A stretch of DNA of 64,000 bases from TC-15 sp034437275 (GCA_034437275.1 DAOTUD010000040.1:73007-137006), one strand, 5' to 3'. Positions 17,219-25,103 are shown, counted from the first letter of the stretch. Numbers and translations: made by a program. The notes: generated by a model not told the origin, from the sequence alone.

Positions 17219-17588
17219 GAAACTGACGAATGAGCCGATCGTGATTGTCACGGTCGAACCACCGACCACCGACTATTTCGAGTCGGAAGCGACGTTGATC
17301 CACGCCCACCTGGACCTGTTCGCCCAACAAATCGACGCGCCGCCGTTGTACTGCATCCAGGACGCCCGCCACCTGGATATCGACTTTAGCGATATCCTGC
17401 TGTGGATCGACGAGACAGCCCAGGGTCGCCCTGGGTCGGCGGTGGACGAGCGCCTGCAATTTGTCGTGGTCGGTACGCACCCGCTGCTGGAAGTCGGCGT
17501 CAGGAAAGTTCGTAAACAGTTGGACCTGGACGTTCCGCTGTTCCCCACCGTGAGCCAGGCGCTCGACTACATCCGCGCCCGGAGCTAA
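17202..17588 (+). CDS. Tandem paralogue 3 (hypothetical)
   Basis: 128 residues, homologous to paralogue 1 along its whole length: AFTLKKLTNEPIVIVTVEPP, APPLYCIQDARHLDIDFSDILLW, LQFVVVGTHPLLEVGVRK and SQALDYIRAR. ATG 17202 is chosen because it aligns with the starts of the other two; its first 17 bases overlap the tail of paralogue 2, so translation may be coupled. Family function unknown. Confidence 0.75.
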   Translation: MAFTLKKLTNEPIVIVTVEPPTTDYFESEATLIHAHLDLFAQQIDAPPLYCIQDARHLDIDFSDILLWIDETAQGRPGSAVDERLQFVVVGTHPLLEVGVRKVRKQLDLDVPLFPTVSQALDYIRARS

Positions 17589-17636
17589 CCCCCACTGGCT
17601 GCCCTGCTGTTGGCTGACAATTGAGCAAGTCCGCTA

Positions 17637-17665
17637 TAGGCAAGCGCTGGCGGATTGTGTATACT
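17637..17665 (+). promoter_or_regulatory. glmS: Candidate promoter of the glmS leader
   Basis: TAGGCA at 17637-17642 and TATACT at 17660-17665 have a 17-base spacer. TGTAT and ATACA around the -10 (17658-17675) form a small inverted repeat. A start here would give a leader of about 385 bases that includes the ribozyme. Confidence 0.5.
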
Positions 17666-17741
17666 GCTAGATACAGCGTACACTTGCCGTACTGATGCAC
17701 GTCGAAAGGAGCCGCCTATCGCCTGAGATTGAGGGAAGACC

Positions 17742-17955
17742 AGCGCAAGGCCCTGTCGGATTCACGCCTACAGGGATACGAGGTGGCGGTTGCTCCCCGG
17801 CCAGCGATGACTGCGCGGAGCCTAACCCCGGCCCGCCGGGGGAAAATCGAACGATCTGCGGATGCCGCCAGGACGCTCATCACCGTCCTCGTCTTTTCCC
17901 TCCCAACTGACAAGCTGGCAAAACGCGGCCCCAAACCCCGCCGGTAACGGCGGCC
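17742..17955 (+). ncRNA. glmS: glmS self-cleaving ribozyme (variant with inserted hairpins)
   Basis: The RNA lies directly upstream of glmS. Conserved pieces of the glmS ribozyme occur in order: AGCGCAAG at 17742-17749 (consensus AGCGCCAG; cleavage would fall between A17742 and G17743); a first hairpin CCCTG/CAGGG at 17751-17775; ACGAGG at 17778-17783; a stem TGGCGG 17784-17789 with CCGCCA 17865-17870; ATCGA at 17846-17850 and GCGGATGCC at 17858-17866. A six-base hairpin AGGACG/CGTCCT (17870-17889) and CCGCCG-GTAA-CGGCGG (17938-17953) follow. Unusual is an insert of about 50 bases (17792-17842) with two perfect hairpins, GCTCC/GGAGC and CCCCGG/CCGGGG. In known cases glucosamine-6-phosphate activates cleavage and lowers glmS expression. 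The right boundary is approximate. Confidence 0.75.
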
Positions 17956-18055
17956 CAGCCGGCCCGTTGGTGGTGAACCCTTCTTACCTCATATTGCATT
18001 GCATCGCGCGCACCGCCGCCGCTTGCCGGTGCGGTACGCCTGGGAGGAGATAACC

Positions 18056-19897
18056 ATGTGTGGAATCGTTGGATACATTGGCCCGCGTGACGCAACCCCG
18101 ATTATCATGGAAGGCTTGCAGCGCCTGGAGTATCGCGGCTACGACTCGGCGGGGCTGGCCGTGATCGCCGGCGGCACGATCGAAGTGCGCCGCGACGAGG
18201 GCAAGCTCAGTAACCTGCTGCGCCTGATCGACCAGCAGCCGCTAAACGGGCACATCGGCATCGGGCATACACGCTGGGCGACGCACGGCATCCCCTGCTC
18301 GCGCAACGCGCACCCGCACATCAGCCGCGACGGCTCGACGGTGGTGGTGCATAACGGCATCGTCGAGAACTTCCTCGACCTGCGCGCGGAACTGGAAGCC
18401 GAGGGGGTGACGTTTAGCTCCGACACCGACACCGAAGTGATCGTGCACCTGGTGCAGCGCGAGATCGACGCCGGGCACGACGTGACGACCGCCACCCGGC
18501 GCGCGGTCCAACTGCTGCGCGGCGCGCACGCGGTCGTGGTGCTCAGCGCGCAGGAACCGGACCGGCTGGTCGCGGTGCGCATCGGCAACGCGGGCGGCGT
18601 GGCGCTCGGGCTGGGCGAGGGCGAGCTGTTCGTCGCCTCCGACATCCCGGCCATCCTGGAGCACACGCGGCGGATGGTCTTCCTGGAGAGCCGCCAGATG
18701 GTGACCTTCACCCAGGATGCCTACCAGGTCCAGATGCTGGACGGCACCCCGGTCGATGGCGAGATTCACACCATCCCCTGGGACCCGGTCAGCGCGGCGC
18801 GCGGTGAGTACAAGCACTTCATGGAGAAGGAAATCCACGAGCAGGCCCGCGCCCTGACCGACACCATTCGCGGGCGGGTGAATTTCCAGGAGAGCTGCGT
18901 CGAACTGCCCGACCTGCACCTCACCCCGGAGGACGCGCAGCGCCTCAAGCGGATCGTGACCGTCGCGTGTGGGACCAGCGCCTACAGCGGGCTGGTCGGC
19001 AAGTTCATCATCGAGGAGCTGGCGCGCATCCCGGTGGAGGTCGATTACGGCAGCGAGTACCGCTACCGCGACCCGATCCTGGACGCCGACAGCGCGGTGC
19101 TGGCCATCACCCAGTCCGGCGAGACGGTCGACACGCTGGCCGCGATGGAGGAGGCGCGCGACAAGGGCGCGAAGCTGTGGAGCATCGTCAACGCCATCGG
19201 CAGCCAGGCCATGCGCATCGCCGACGGCACCATCACGATGCAGGCCGGGCCGGAGATCGGCGTGGCGAGCACCAAAGCCTTCACCACCAGCATCGTCGAC
19301 CAGTACCTGCTGGCGCTGTACCTGGCCCAGCAGCGCGGCATGTTGAACTGCGAGGACGCCGATTGGCATATCCAGGATATCGCGCGGCTGCCGGACCTGG
19401 TCGGGCAGGTGTTGGAGCGCCAGGACGCGATCGAGACGCTGGCCAATGAGCTGTACCAGTACGAGAATTTCCTGTACCTGGGGCGCGGCATCAACTACCC
19501 GATCGCGCTCGAAGGTGCGCTCAAGCTCAAGGAAATCAGCTACATCCACGCCGAAGGGTATCCCGCCGGGGAGATGAAGCACGGCCCCATCGCGCTGATC
19601 GACGAGCAGATGCCCGTGCTGGCGATCACGCTGCGCGATGCGGTGTACGAGAAAATGCTCAGCCAGGTGGAGCAGGCCAAGTCACGCGGGGGGATCGTGA
19701 TCGCGCTGGCGACCGATGGCGACACGCTGATCGCGGACAAGGCCGACTATGTGCTTTATGTGCCGGATGTCTCGCCGCTGATCAGCCCCGTCGTCAGCGT
19801 GATCCCGCTGCAACTGCTGGCGTACTATATCGCGGTGCGGCGCGGGGCGGACGTCGACCAGCCGCGCAACCTCGCCAAGTCCGTCACGGTGGAATAA
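18056..19897 (+). CDS. glmS: Glutamine-fructose-6-phosphate aminotransferase (isomerizing)
   Basis: 613 residues. The enzyme makes glucosamine-6-phosphate from fructose-6-phosphate and glutamine, the first step to UDP-GlcNAc and the cell wall. It starts MCGIVGYIG, giving Cys2 as the glutaminase nucleophile, and continues with RLEYRGYDSAGLA, GHTRWATHG and VVHNGIVENF. Two SIS domains follow (VACGTSAYSG and TQSGETVDTL; FLYLGRGINYPIALEGALK and KEISYIHAEGYPAGEMKHGP). The C-terminus NLAKSVTVE is standard. ATG 18056 has GGGAGGAG seven bases upstream; the longer frame would translate the ribozyme region. Expression is probably controlled by the ribozyme in its leader. Confidence 0.97.
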   Translation: MCGIVGYIGPRDATPIIMEGLQRLEYRGYDSAGLAVIAGGTIEVRRDEGKLSNLLRLIDQQPLNGHIGIGHTRWATHGIPCSRNAHPHISRDGSTVVVHNGIVENFLDLRAELEAEGVTFSSDTDTEVIVHLVQREIDAGHDVTTATRRAVQLLRGAHAVVVLSAQEPDRLVAVRIGNAGGVALGLGEGELFVASDIPAILEHTRRMVFLESRQMVTFTQDAYQVQMLDGTPVDGEIHTIPWDPVSAARGEYKHFMEKEIHEQARALTDTIRGRVNFQESCVELPDLHLTPEDAQRLKRIVTVACGTSAYSGLVGKFIIEELARIPVEVDYGSEYRYRDPILDADSAVLAITQSGETVDTLAAMEEARDKGAKLWSIVNAIGSQAMRIADGTITMQAGPEIGVASTKAFTTSIVDQYLLALYLAQQRGMLNCEDADWHIQDIARLPDLVGQVLERQDAIETLANELYQYENFLYLGRGINYPIALEGALKLKEISYIHAEGYPAGEMKHGPIALIDEQMPVLAITLRDAVYEKMLSQVEQAKSRGGIVIALATDGDTLIADKADYVLYVPDVSPLISPVVSVIPLQLLAYYIAVRRGADVDQPRNLAKSVTVE

Positions 19898-19962
19898 CGG
19901 GCGAGGGGGGGGTAATTGGTAGCTCCGCAGCATAGCGTGGAGCCGGATTCAGTCGCTCAGCA

Positions 19963-20036
19963 GGCCCTCATCCCCTTGTGAGTCAGGGCGAAGGGGGAGC
20001 GCTGGTTTTCTTCCCTTCTCCCTCAGGGTGAGGGCC
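19963..20036. repeat. Intergenic palindromic repeat, family B, copy 3
   Basis: A 74-base copy with GGCCCTCATCC at the left end and GGGTGAGGGCC at the right end; inner blocks include GGGCGAAGGGGG and CCCTTCTCCC. It fills the gap after glmS and lies between convergent genes, so it may act as a terminator. Confidence 0.75.
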
Positions 20037-20098
20037 AACCGGCGAACGATCACGCTATTCTGTAGTGCTACCGGATACTCCTTACTCCGCCGGCTCTG

Positions 20099-20506
20099 TT
20101 ATTTTCCCGCGATCAACTGGCGCAGTGTGATCACGAGCGTGTGCGGCGAAAGCGGCAGACTGAGCGTGGCGTCCGCGCCGCACGCCCGCGCGATGCGTTG
20201 GATGTCGTCGATTGACTCCAGCAGCACAACCGGGATGTGCTGCGTGGCCGGGTCTTCCTTCAGCGCCAGGATCACGTCCGCGCCCCAGAGGTTATCGGGC
20301 ATCCCCGGCAGCGGGCGGTGCCCGGCGATGATCAACGCCGGGTCCCAGTCTGCCGCCGCGTTGAGGATGCGCGTGGGCGAAACGGTCTTCCAGCGCGCCT
20401 CGAAGCTTTCCATCTGCACGCCCATCTTGACCAGCCGCACCATGTCCCGGTCGCCACTCCACGCCAGCCCATCGACCAGCATGATCAGCGGAATGTCATC
20501 AGCCAT
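20099..20506 (-). CDS. Receiver-like protein without phospho-Asp
   Basis: 135 residues with the shape of a CheY-type receiver: LIMLVDGLAWSGD at the first strand, DWDPALIIAGHRPLPGMPDNLWGADVI at the strand 3 region, IPVVLLESIDD at strand 4, and a final helix. The usual phospho-acceptor Asp after strand 3 is replaced (IIAGHRP) and the acidic pocket at the start is reduced to one Asp. It is likely a pseudo-receiver that signals by binding. ATG 20506 has an AAGGACAACC site upstream. Confidence 0.7.
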   Translation of the reverse strand: MADDIPLIMLVDGLAWSGDRDMVRLVKMGVQMESFEARWKTVSPTRILNAAADWDPALIIAGHRPLPGMPDNLWGADVILALKEDPATQHIPVVLLESIDDIQRIARACGADATLSLPLSPHTLVITLRQLIAGK

Positions 20507-20537
20507 CGGTTGTCCTTGCCGTCCTGTGCCTACTCGT

Positions 20538-20990
20538 CTATTGTACGGTAAAGCGCCACGTCTGGGCATTGTTGCCGGGGTTGCTGTCCTCGAACTCGAA
20601 CGGCACGATCTCCGCGCGGACCTCGTACGTCCCCGGCTCGTTGACCATGCGCTGGTCGTCGTTGTAGACCGTGTAATCTTCGCCGGGCTGCATCGGCCCC
20701 TGGCGGAACGTGCCGACCGGATACGTGCTGTCCCGGTCCACGTCGTGGATCGAGAGCGCGACGTCATACTCGCCGGAGGCGGCCTGCCCGCTGTTGGCGA
20801 CCTGCACCTGGAGCGTAAACTGCTGCCCGGCGGTCGGCGTGCCGGGGTACACCGCGAACGAGGAAAACTGCAAATCCGGGCGCGCAGCATCGCCGCTGCC
20901 GGAATCGCCGCCGTTGTCGCCATCGTCGCAGCCGGCCCACGCCAGCACGCCCACCAGCAGCACCACGATCAAAAGCCATCGCTGCACCAT
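20538..20990 (-). CDS. CARDB-domain lipoprotein
   Basis: 150 residues. The signal peptide ends in a lipobox LAWAGC (Cys19 lipidation) and is followed by an acidic, Gly/Ser/Asp-rich linker. Residues about 48-150 are a beta-sandwich with the CARDB pattern (VQVANSGQAASGEYDVALSI, GEDYTVYND, YEVRAEIVP, ending in DSNPGNNAQTWRFTV). ATG 20990 has AGGAG seven bases upstream, so the longer frame (21080) is not used. It probably sits on the outer face of the cell membrane; role unknown. Confidence 0.8.
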   Translation of the reverse strand: MVQRWLLIVVLLVGVLAWAGCDDGDNGGDSGSGDAARPDLQFSSFAVYPGTPTAGQQFTLQVQVANSGQAASGEYDVALSIHDVDRDSTYPVGTFRQGPMQPGEDYTVYNDDQRMVNEPGTYEVRAEIVPFEFEDSNPGNNAQTWRFTVQ

Positions 20991-21115
20991 GTTGTCACTC
21001 CTGGGGAACTCCCTATACAGTAATTTAGTATAGCACTTTTGGGGTGGGGTCCACGAATAACCTGTCATGTCCAAAGCCAACAGAGCAACACGGCTGTCCG
21101 AGCGGCGCTTCGTCG

Positions 21116-21218
21116 TTTACCCCTCCCCCTGGCCCCTTCCCCGCACGCGGAGAGGGGGAAATCAACACGCGATCAAAGTCCCTCTCCGTTTACGGGGAGG
21201 GATTTAGGGAGGGGTAAA
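21116..21218. repeat. Intergenic palindromic repeat, family A, copy 3
   Basis: A 103-base element from TTTACCCCTCCCC to GGGAGGGGTAAA, identical to copy 2 at its last 33 bases and nearly so for about 60. The gap 20991-21342 holds this copy and a promoter (21297-21305); nothing else is seen. Confidence 0.8.
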
Positions 21219-21296
21219 TCCGCCTCACGATGGCCCAGTGCGACAACTTGTTCGTGGACCCTTTGGAGTGTGGAGTGGTTAACTGGCGCGCGTTCC

Positions 21297-21305
21297 TGGT
21301 ATATT
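21297..21305 (+). promoter_or_regulatory. Extended -10 promoter element
   Basis: TGGTATATT fits an extended -10 (TG-n-TATATT), 37 bases upstream of the ATG at 21343. Confidence 0.5.
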
Positions 21306-21342
21306 CTCGCGCAGAAGGACACCTAGACGGAGCAATGACATC

Positions 21343-21702
21343 ATGCACATCACTAAATCCGGTCTGTTGGCCGCAGGCGCGATTCTGCTGGTCGTGGGCG
21401 CGTTTGTGGTGGGGATCACCTGGGCGGCGCTGGCCGTTGATGACGGCGATCCGGCAGACGACGACGCCCTGCCCGCCGACTGCGTGTTCGTGGTCGCCAG
21501 CAACACGCTTGTGCTGTACAATGGGCCCCGCACCGCGACCGTCGCCACCGAAACCAGCGTCGACCGCGACAGCTACCCCGTTACCCGCCTGAGCGAATCC
21601 CGCGTGTACGTCACGCGGGGCGAGGGGGACACTGCCGGCGGCTGGGTTGCGCGGCAGGATGGCGGGTTGATTGGCAAGTGTGAAGACCTACCCCTGGAGT
21701 GA
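21343..21702 (+). CDS. Signal-anchored SH3-like small protein
   Basis: 119 residues. A single membrane helix at about 8-32 (LLAAGAILLVVGAFVVGITW) precedes an acidic linker and an outside domain with two Cys residues (CVFVV and GKCEDL) that could form a disulfide. The stretch LVLYNGPRTATVATE and WVARQDGG resemble bacterial SH3b sequences. It is followed after six bases by a GNAT gene, so the two are probably one transcript. Confidence 0.75.
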   Translation: MHITKSGLLAAGAILLVVGAFVVGITWAALAVDDGDPADDDALPADCVFVVASNTLVLYNGPRTATVATETSVDRDSYPVTRLSESRVYVTRGEGDTAGGWVARQDGGLIGKCEDLPLE

Positions 21703-21708
21703 TACCCC

Positions 21709-22194
21709 ATGACCGATATGCTCGTGAAACTCTACCGACTCCCGCCGCTGGAGCCGGCCCTGGCGCGCCCACGTGAGGCCGGCGTCGCGGTCCGGCGCGC
21801 GCTGGCGGCAGAAAAACACATCGTCCTGGCCTGGATCCGCGACCATTTCGAAGAGCATTGGGTCAGCGAAACCGATGCCGCGTTCGCCAACCGCCCGATC
21901 GCGTGTTTTGTCGCGGTGGCGGCGCGCGAACTGCTCGGCTTCGCGTGTTACGATGCCGGGCTGCGCGGGATGTGGGGGCCGACGGGCGTCTCGGAGGCGG
22001 CGCGGGGTAAGGGCCTGGGGGCGGCGCTGCTGCTGGCCTCGCTGCACGACATGCGCGCCCAGGGTTACGGCTATGCCGTCATCGGCTGGACCGGCCCGCA
22101 GGAATTTTACGCCAAGATCGTCGGGGCGACCGTGATCGAGAACTCGCGTCCGGGCGTGTATCGCGGCCTGCTCGGGATGGATGCGGAGGACTAG
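21709..22194 (+). CDS. GNAT-family N-acetyltransferase
   Basis: 161 residues. The acetyl-CoA loop is visible in VSEAARGKGLGAALLLASL (R-x-x-G-x-G/A pattern), preceded by a strand with ELLGFACYDAG and followed by YGYAVIGWTGPQEFYAKIVGAT, typical of a GNAT C-terminal half with the Tyr near the end. The acceptor is not predictable. It directly follows the SH3-like gene. Confidence 0.83.
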   Translation: MTDMLVKLYRLPPLEPALARPREAGVAVRRALAAEKHIVLAWIRDHFEEHWVSETDAAFANRPIACFVAVAARELLGFACYDAGLRGMWGPTGVSEAARGKGLGAALLLASLHDMRAQGYGYAVIGWTGPQEFYAKIVGATVIENSRPGVYRGLLGMDAED

Positions 22195-22200
22195 TGTTGT

Positions 22201-22229
22201 TTGACTCCCAGTTATGCCTCTGTTAAGAT
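22201..22229 (+). promoter_or_regulatory. Promoter of the 33-residue peptide gene
   Basis: TTGACT at 22201-22206 and TAAGAT at 22224-22229 with a 17-base spacer, 35 bases upstream of the ATG. Confidence 0.65.
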
Positions 22230-22263
22230 CATAATTGACAGCACAGACTTAACGGAGGCGATC

Positions 22264-22365
22264 ATGAATCGCAACAAAACGCTCATTGTGCTGATGTTGA
22301 GCGTGATCGTCATGCTGGCTTGTGGCGGCCTCACGCTCGCAGCGGCGACGTTCCTGACTGTGTAG
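22264..22365 (+). CDS. 33-residue hydrophobic peptide (possible lipoprotein-like)
   Basis: A short open frame, ATG 22264 to TAG, of 33 residues: basic start MNRNKT, then a continuous hydrophobic helix with VMLACGGLTLAAATF. The LAC could be a lipobox Cys. A GGAGG ribosome site sits five bases before the ATG and a good promoter lies just before that, so it is well supported despite its length. It would be a single-span membrane peptide or mini-lipoprotein. No family recognised. Confidence 0.65.
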   Translation: MNRNKTLIVLMLSVIVMLACGGLTLAAATFLTV

Positions 22366-22547
22366 CGCCAGACGTCTTTATGCTCGCTGCGCCAGTTGTA
22401 TCATTCGATCGAGCGCCGGATCCGTTCCGGCGCTTAGTTTTTCCATGATGGGCGCGGAGTAGTACCGTTGGATGGTTGACGCGGCAGATCGGCGGGCGTA
22501 TGATTCATGAAATTCGTAAAGTAATGTAGCGCAGGGAACGAACTGGG

Positions 22548-22949
22548 ATGAATTCAAGGCATAAGCTGCAAGGCGGCGCGATCGTTTCTCACGAGCAGCA
22601 TTCACACGGCATCATCGAGCTGCTCACCTACCGTTTTCGGGACCGCGTGTCGCTGATCTACTACTATCACCCCTTTGAGATCGATCTGTCCAGGTACTTC
22701 CAGTTTTTGATCGTGCTGTCGTTGGAAGACCTGGAACACACGGCGAAGTATTACCGCCTCAAACAGCGACGCCTCCCGCCGGTGGTGCACATCGGCACGC
22801 CCGAGGCGCTGCTCTGCGCCGCCCATCAGACACGTTTCCCCGACCTGGAGATCGTGCCGCTGCGGCAGGCAGACCTCGCCGACAAGGATGTCACGCTCCA
22901 GTTGACGCAGTTTGAGCGTTTTATCGACGGGCTGGAAGCGCGCGTCTAA
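22548..22949 (+). CDS. Hypothetical protein
   Basis: 133 residues, not recognised. It is soluble, mixed alpha/beta, with His/Tyr-rich early part (HEQHSHGIIELLTYRF), and RRLPPVVHIGTPEALLCAAH in the middle. The layout loosely recalls the tandem paralogues at 16.4-17.6 kb, but there is no clear motif match. The ATG at 22548 lacks a good ribosome site. Confidence 0.6.
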   Translation: MNSRHKLQGGAIVSHEQHSHGIIELLTYRFRDRVSLIYYYHPFEIDLSRYFQFLIVLSLEDLEHTAKYYRLKQRRLPPVVHIGTPEALLCAAHQTRFPDLEIVPLRQADLADKDVTLQLTQFERFIDGLEARV

Positions 22950-22992
22950 CCGGCTTTTTTCTCCACATATGAACCCAACCGCGCCGGGGCGA

Positions 22993-23667
22993 TCATGCCC
23001 CGGTGGTGATGTGCAGCGCGAGGGCGCTGTCGTGCGGCGTAACCGTGAGCTGGCGCAGGCTGTCGATCACGACGTCGGCCAGCGCGAGCGACGCGGCGGC
23101 GTGCGTGGTGGCGACGCCAACGGTGCGCATCCCGGCGCGGGTGGCGGCCTCCAGCCCGGCGACGGAATCCTCGATCACGGCGCACTGGGCCGGGGCGACG
23201 TCGAGGCGCTGCGCCGCCAGCAGGTAGCCTTCCGGGTCGGGCTTGCCGGCGGATAGCTGGTCGGCGGTGACGAACACGGACGGGACCGGCAGCCCGCCTT
23301 GCCGCAGCCGGGCCGTGGCCAGTTTCTTCACGCCCGAGGTGACGATCGCGTGCGGCTGCCCGCCGAGGGCGGCGAGCAGGTCCCCGGCCCCGGGATAGGG
23401 GCGGCATTCGTCGATCAACGCCAGCTCGATGGCCAGGTGGGCGCGCACTTCCTCGGCGACGTCCAGGTGCGGGGCGACGTGGGCGATGGTCGCCGCGCTG
23501 GGCCGCCCGTGCATGTCGCGCAGTACGGCGGCAGGGTCCAGGCCGCGCTGCGTGGCCCAGGTACGCCAGGCCTGCTCGACCGCCGCGCTCGAATCGACCA
23601 GCACCCCGTCCAGGTCGAGCAGCACCGCCTGGCACAGCATGATTGGTCCCGGTTGCTCCGTTGGCAT
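22993..23667 (-). CDS. HAD-superfamily hydrolase (beta-phosphoglucomutase/sugar-phosphatase type)
   Basis: 224 residues. Motif I is LLDLDGVLVDS (nucleophile Asp, then Asp), followed by a helical cap; AIVTSGVKK gives motif II, with the Lys of motif III near SAGKPDPEGYL, and motif IV is AVIEDSVAGLEA. GKPDPEGYLLAA is typical of the beta-PGM/gph-like subfamily, which acts on sugar or glycolate phosphates. ATG 23667 has GGGGAGTG upstream; the longer 302-residue frame is not used. Confidence 0.88.
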   Translation of the reverse strand: MPTEQPGPIMLCQAVLLDLDGVLVDSSAAVEQAWRTWATQRGLDPAAVLRDMHGRPSAATIAHVAPHLDVAEEVRAHLAIELALIDECRPYPGAGDLLAALGGQPHAIVTSGVKKLATARLRQGGLPVPSVFVTADQLSAGKPDPEGYLLAAQRLDVAPAQCAVIEDSVAGLEAATRAGMRTVGVATTHAAASLALADVVIDSLRQLTVTPHDSALALHITTGA

Positions 23668-23883
23668 CACATCACTCCCCTCTTGTCTGGCATGATCACA
23701 GCTTGCTGCCCTGTATTGTACAGAACGTCTGCGCTGGCTCCAAGCGGGGCGGGGCGACCCGCGCCCGGTGGACATTGCATGGTGTTTGCTCCTGCCGCTT
23801 AGCATAGCGAGATCATAGCAGCAGCGGGGCATCGCTGATGTCAGAGGATTCGCAGTGGAGGCGCGCGGTGTACACAGTGCAAA

Positions 23884-23910
23884 CCGGGGACGGCTGGTCA
23901 CCGTCCCCGG
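23884..23910 (-). terminator. Intrinsic terminator after ino1
   Basis: CCGGGGACGG (23884-23893) and CCGTCCCCGG (23901-23910) pair perfectly over ten bases with a seven-base loop. It lies 32 bases beyond the ino1 stop on the minus strand and is followed there by TTTG, so it is a moderate terminator. Confidence 0.65.
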
Positions 23911-23942
23911 GCGTGTCGTCGTTGTGGCGTAGTGCGGGCGGC

Positions 23943-25103
23943 TTACTCGTCGTCGCCGGTGTGCGGATTTTCCGGCACGGACGGGGTGTCGCTGCCTGTG
24001 TAGCCTTCGGGGGGCTTGACGGTGGCGCTGTTGTCGCCGCTGATGAAGGCTTCGGTGTTGTTGCGCGCGATGTCATCCGGCACCTGGACCGGCGGCGACT
24101 TCATGAAGTAGGACGAGGGCGCTTCGAGCGTACCCGTCAGCCCGCGATCCAGCCCGATCTTGGCGCAGCGCACCGCGTCGATGATCACGCCCGCGCTGTT
24201 GGGGCTGTCCCACACTTCGAGCTTGCACTCGATGTTGAGCGGCACATCGCCGAAGGCCGCGCCTTCCAGCCGGATGTGCGCCCACTTGCGGTCGGTCAGC
24301 CAGGGCACGTAGTCGCTGGGGCCGATGTACACGTTGTCCGGCTCGATCTCGTAGGGCAGTTGGCTGGTGACGGCGTTGGTCTTGGAGATCTTCTTGCTCT
24401 CCAGGCGTTCGCGCTCCAGCATGTTGTAGAAGTCCATGTTGCCGCCCACGTTGAGCTGGCTGGTGCGCTCCAGGCGGATGCCGCGATCGTTGAACAGGTT
24501 GGTCAGCACGCGGTGCAGGATCGTCGCGCCGACCTGCGACTTGATGTCGTCGCCGATCAGCGGCAGCCCGCGCTCGGCGAAGCGATTCTGCCAGTACGGC
24601 TCGCGCGCGATGAAGACCGGGATCGCGTTGATGAACGCGCAGCCGGCGTTGAGCACCTGCTCGACGTACCACTTGGTGGCCTGTTCGCTGCCCACCGGCA
24701 GATAGTTGACCACGACATCGGTCTGGGTGTCCTTGAGAATCTGCACGATGTCGTCGGTGGGGCCTTCGGCCTTCTTGATCTTCTGCTTCAGGTATTTGCC
24801 CAGGCCATCGTGCGTCATGCCGCGATGCACGGGCACATCCAGGCGCGGCACGTCGGCGAAGCGGATCGTGTTGTTCTGGCCGCCCCACATGGCTTCGCTG
24901 AGGTCTTTGCCCACCTTGTCGGCGTCGATGTCAAACGCGGCGCTGAACTCGATGTCGCGGATGTGATAGCCGCCCAGGTCAACATGCATCAGCCCAGGAA
25001 CCGGCTGGTCTGGGCTGGCGTTTTGATAATAGTGAACCCCCTGAATGAGCGAATTGGCGCAGTTGCCCACCCCAATAATCGCTACGCGGACCTTGTCAGT
25101 CAC
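23943..25103 (-). CDS. ino1: Inositol-3-phosphate synthase (MIPS)
   Basis: 386 residues. It converts glucose-6-phosphate to myo-inositol-1-phosphate with bound NAD. The dinucleotide loop is IIGVGNCANSLIQG. Other family blocks are VVVNYLPVGSEQATKWY, FINAIPVFIA, GDDIKSQVGATILHR and the conserved NVGGNMDFYNM. The lysine-bearing GATILHRVL fits the prokaryotic short-form enzymes. GTG 25103 is chosen because GGAGG lies ten bases before it, whereas the longer ATG frame lacks that site. The product supports phosphatidylinositol or inositol-based solutes. Confidence 0.93.
   Translation of the reverse strand: MTDKVRVAIIGVGNCANSLIQGVHYYQNASPDQPVPGLMHVDLGGYHIRDIEFSAAFDIDADKVGKDLSEAMWGGQNNTIRFADVPRLDVPVHRGMTHDGLGKYLKQKIKKAEGPTDDIVQILKDTQTDVVVNYLPVGSEQATKWYVEQVLNAGCAFINAIPVFIAREPYWQNRFAERGLPLIGDDIKSQVGATILHRVLTNLFNDRGIRLERTSQLNVGGNMDFYNMLERERLESKKISKTNAVTSQLPYEIEPDNVYIGPSDYVPWLTDRKWAHIRLEGAAFGDVPLNIECKLEVWDSPNSAGVIIDAVRCAKIGLDRGLTGTLEAPSSYFMKSPPVQVPDDIARNNTEAFISGDNSATVKPPEGYTGSDTPSVPENPHTGDDE

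Noticed and set aside
17729..17947. Short plus-strand frames in the glmS leader
   Set aside because: The stretch matches the glmS ribozyme core in order and is better explained as structured RNA; the frames have no ribosome sites or family motifs.
22378..22605. A 75-residue minus-strand frame
   Set aside because: No ribosome site and no family; it overlaps the start of the hypothetical gene at 22548.
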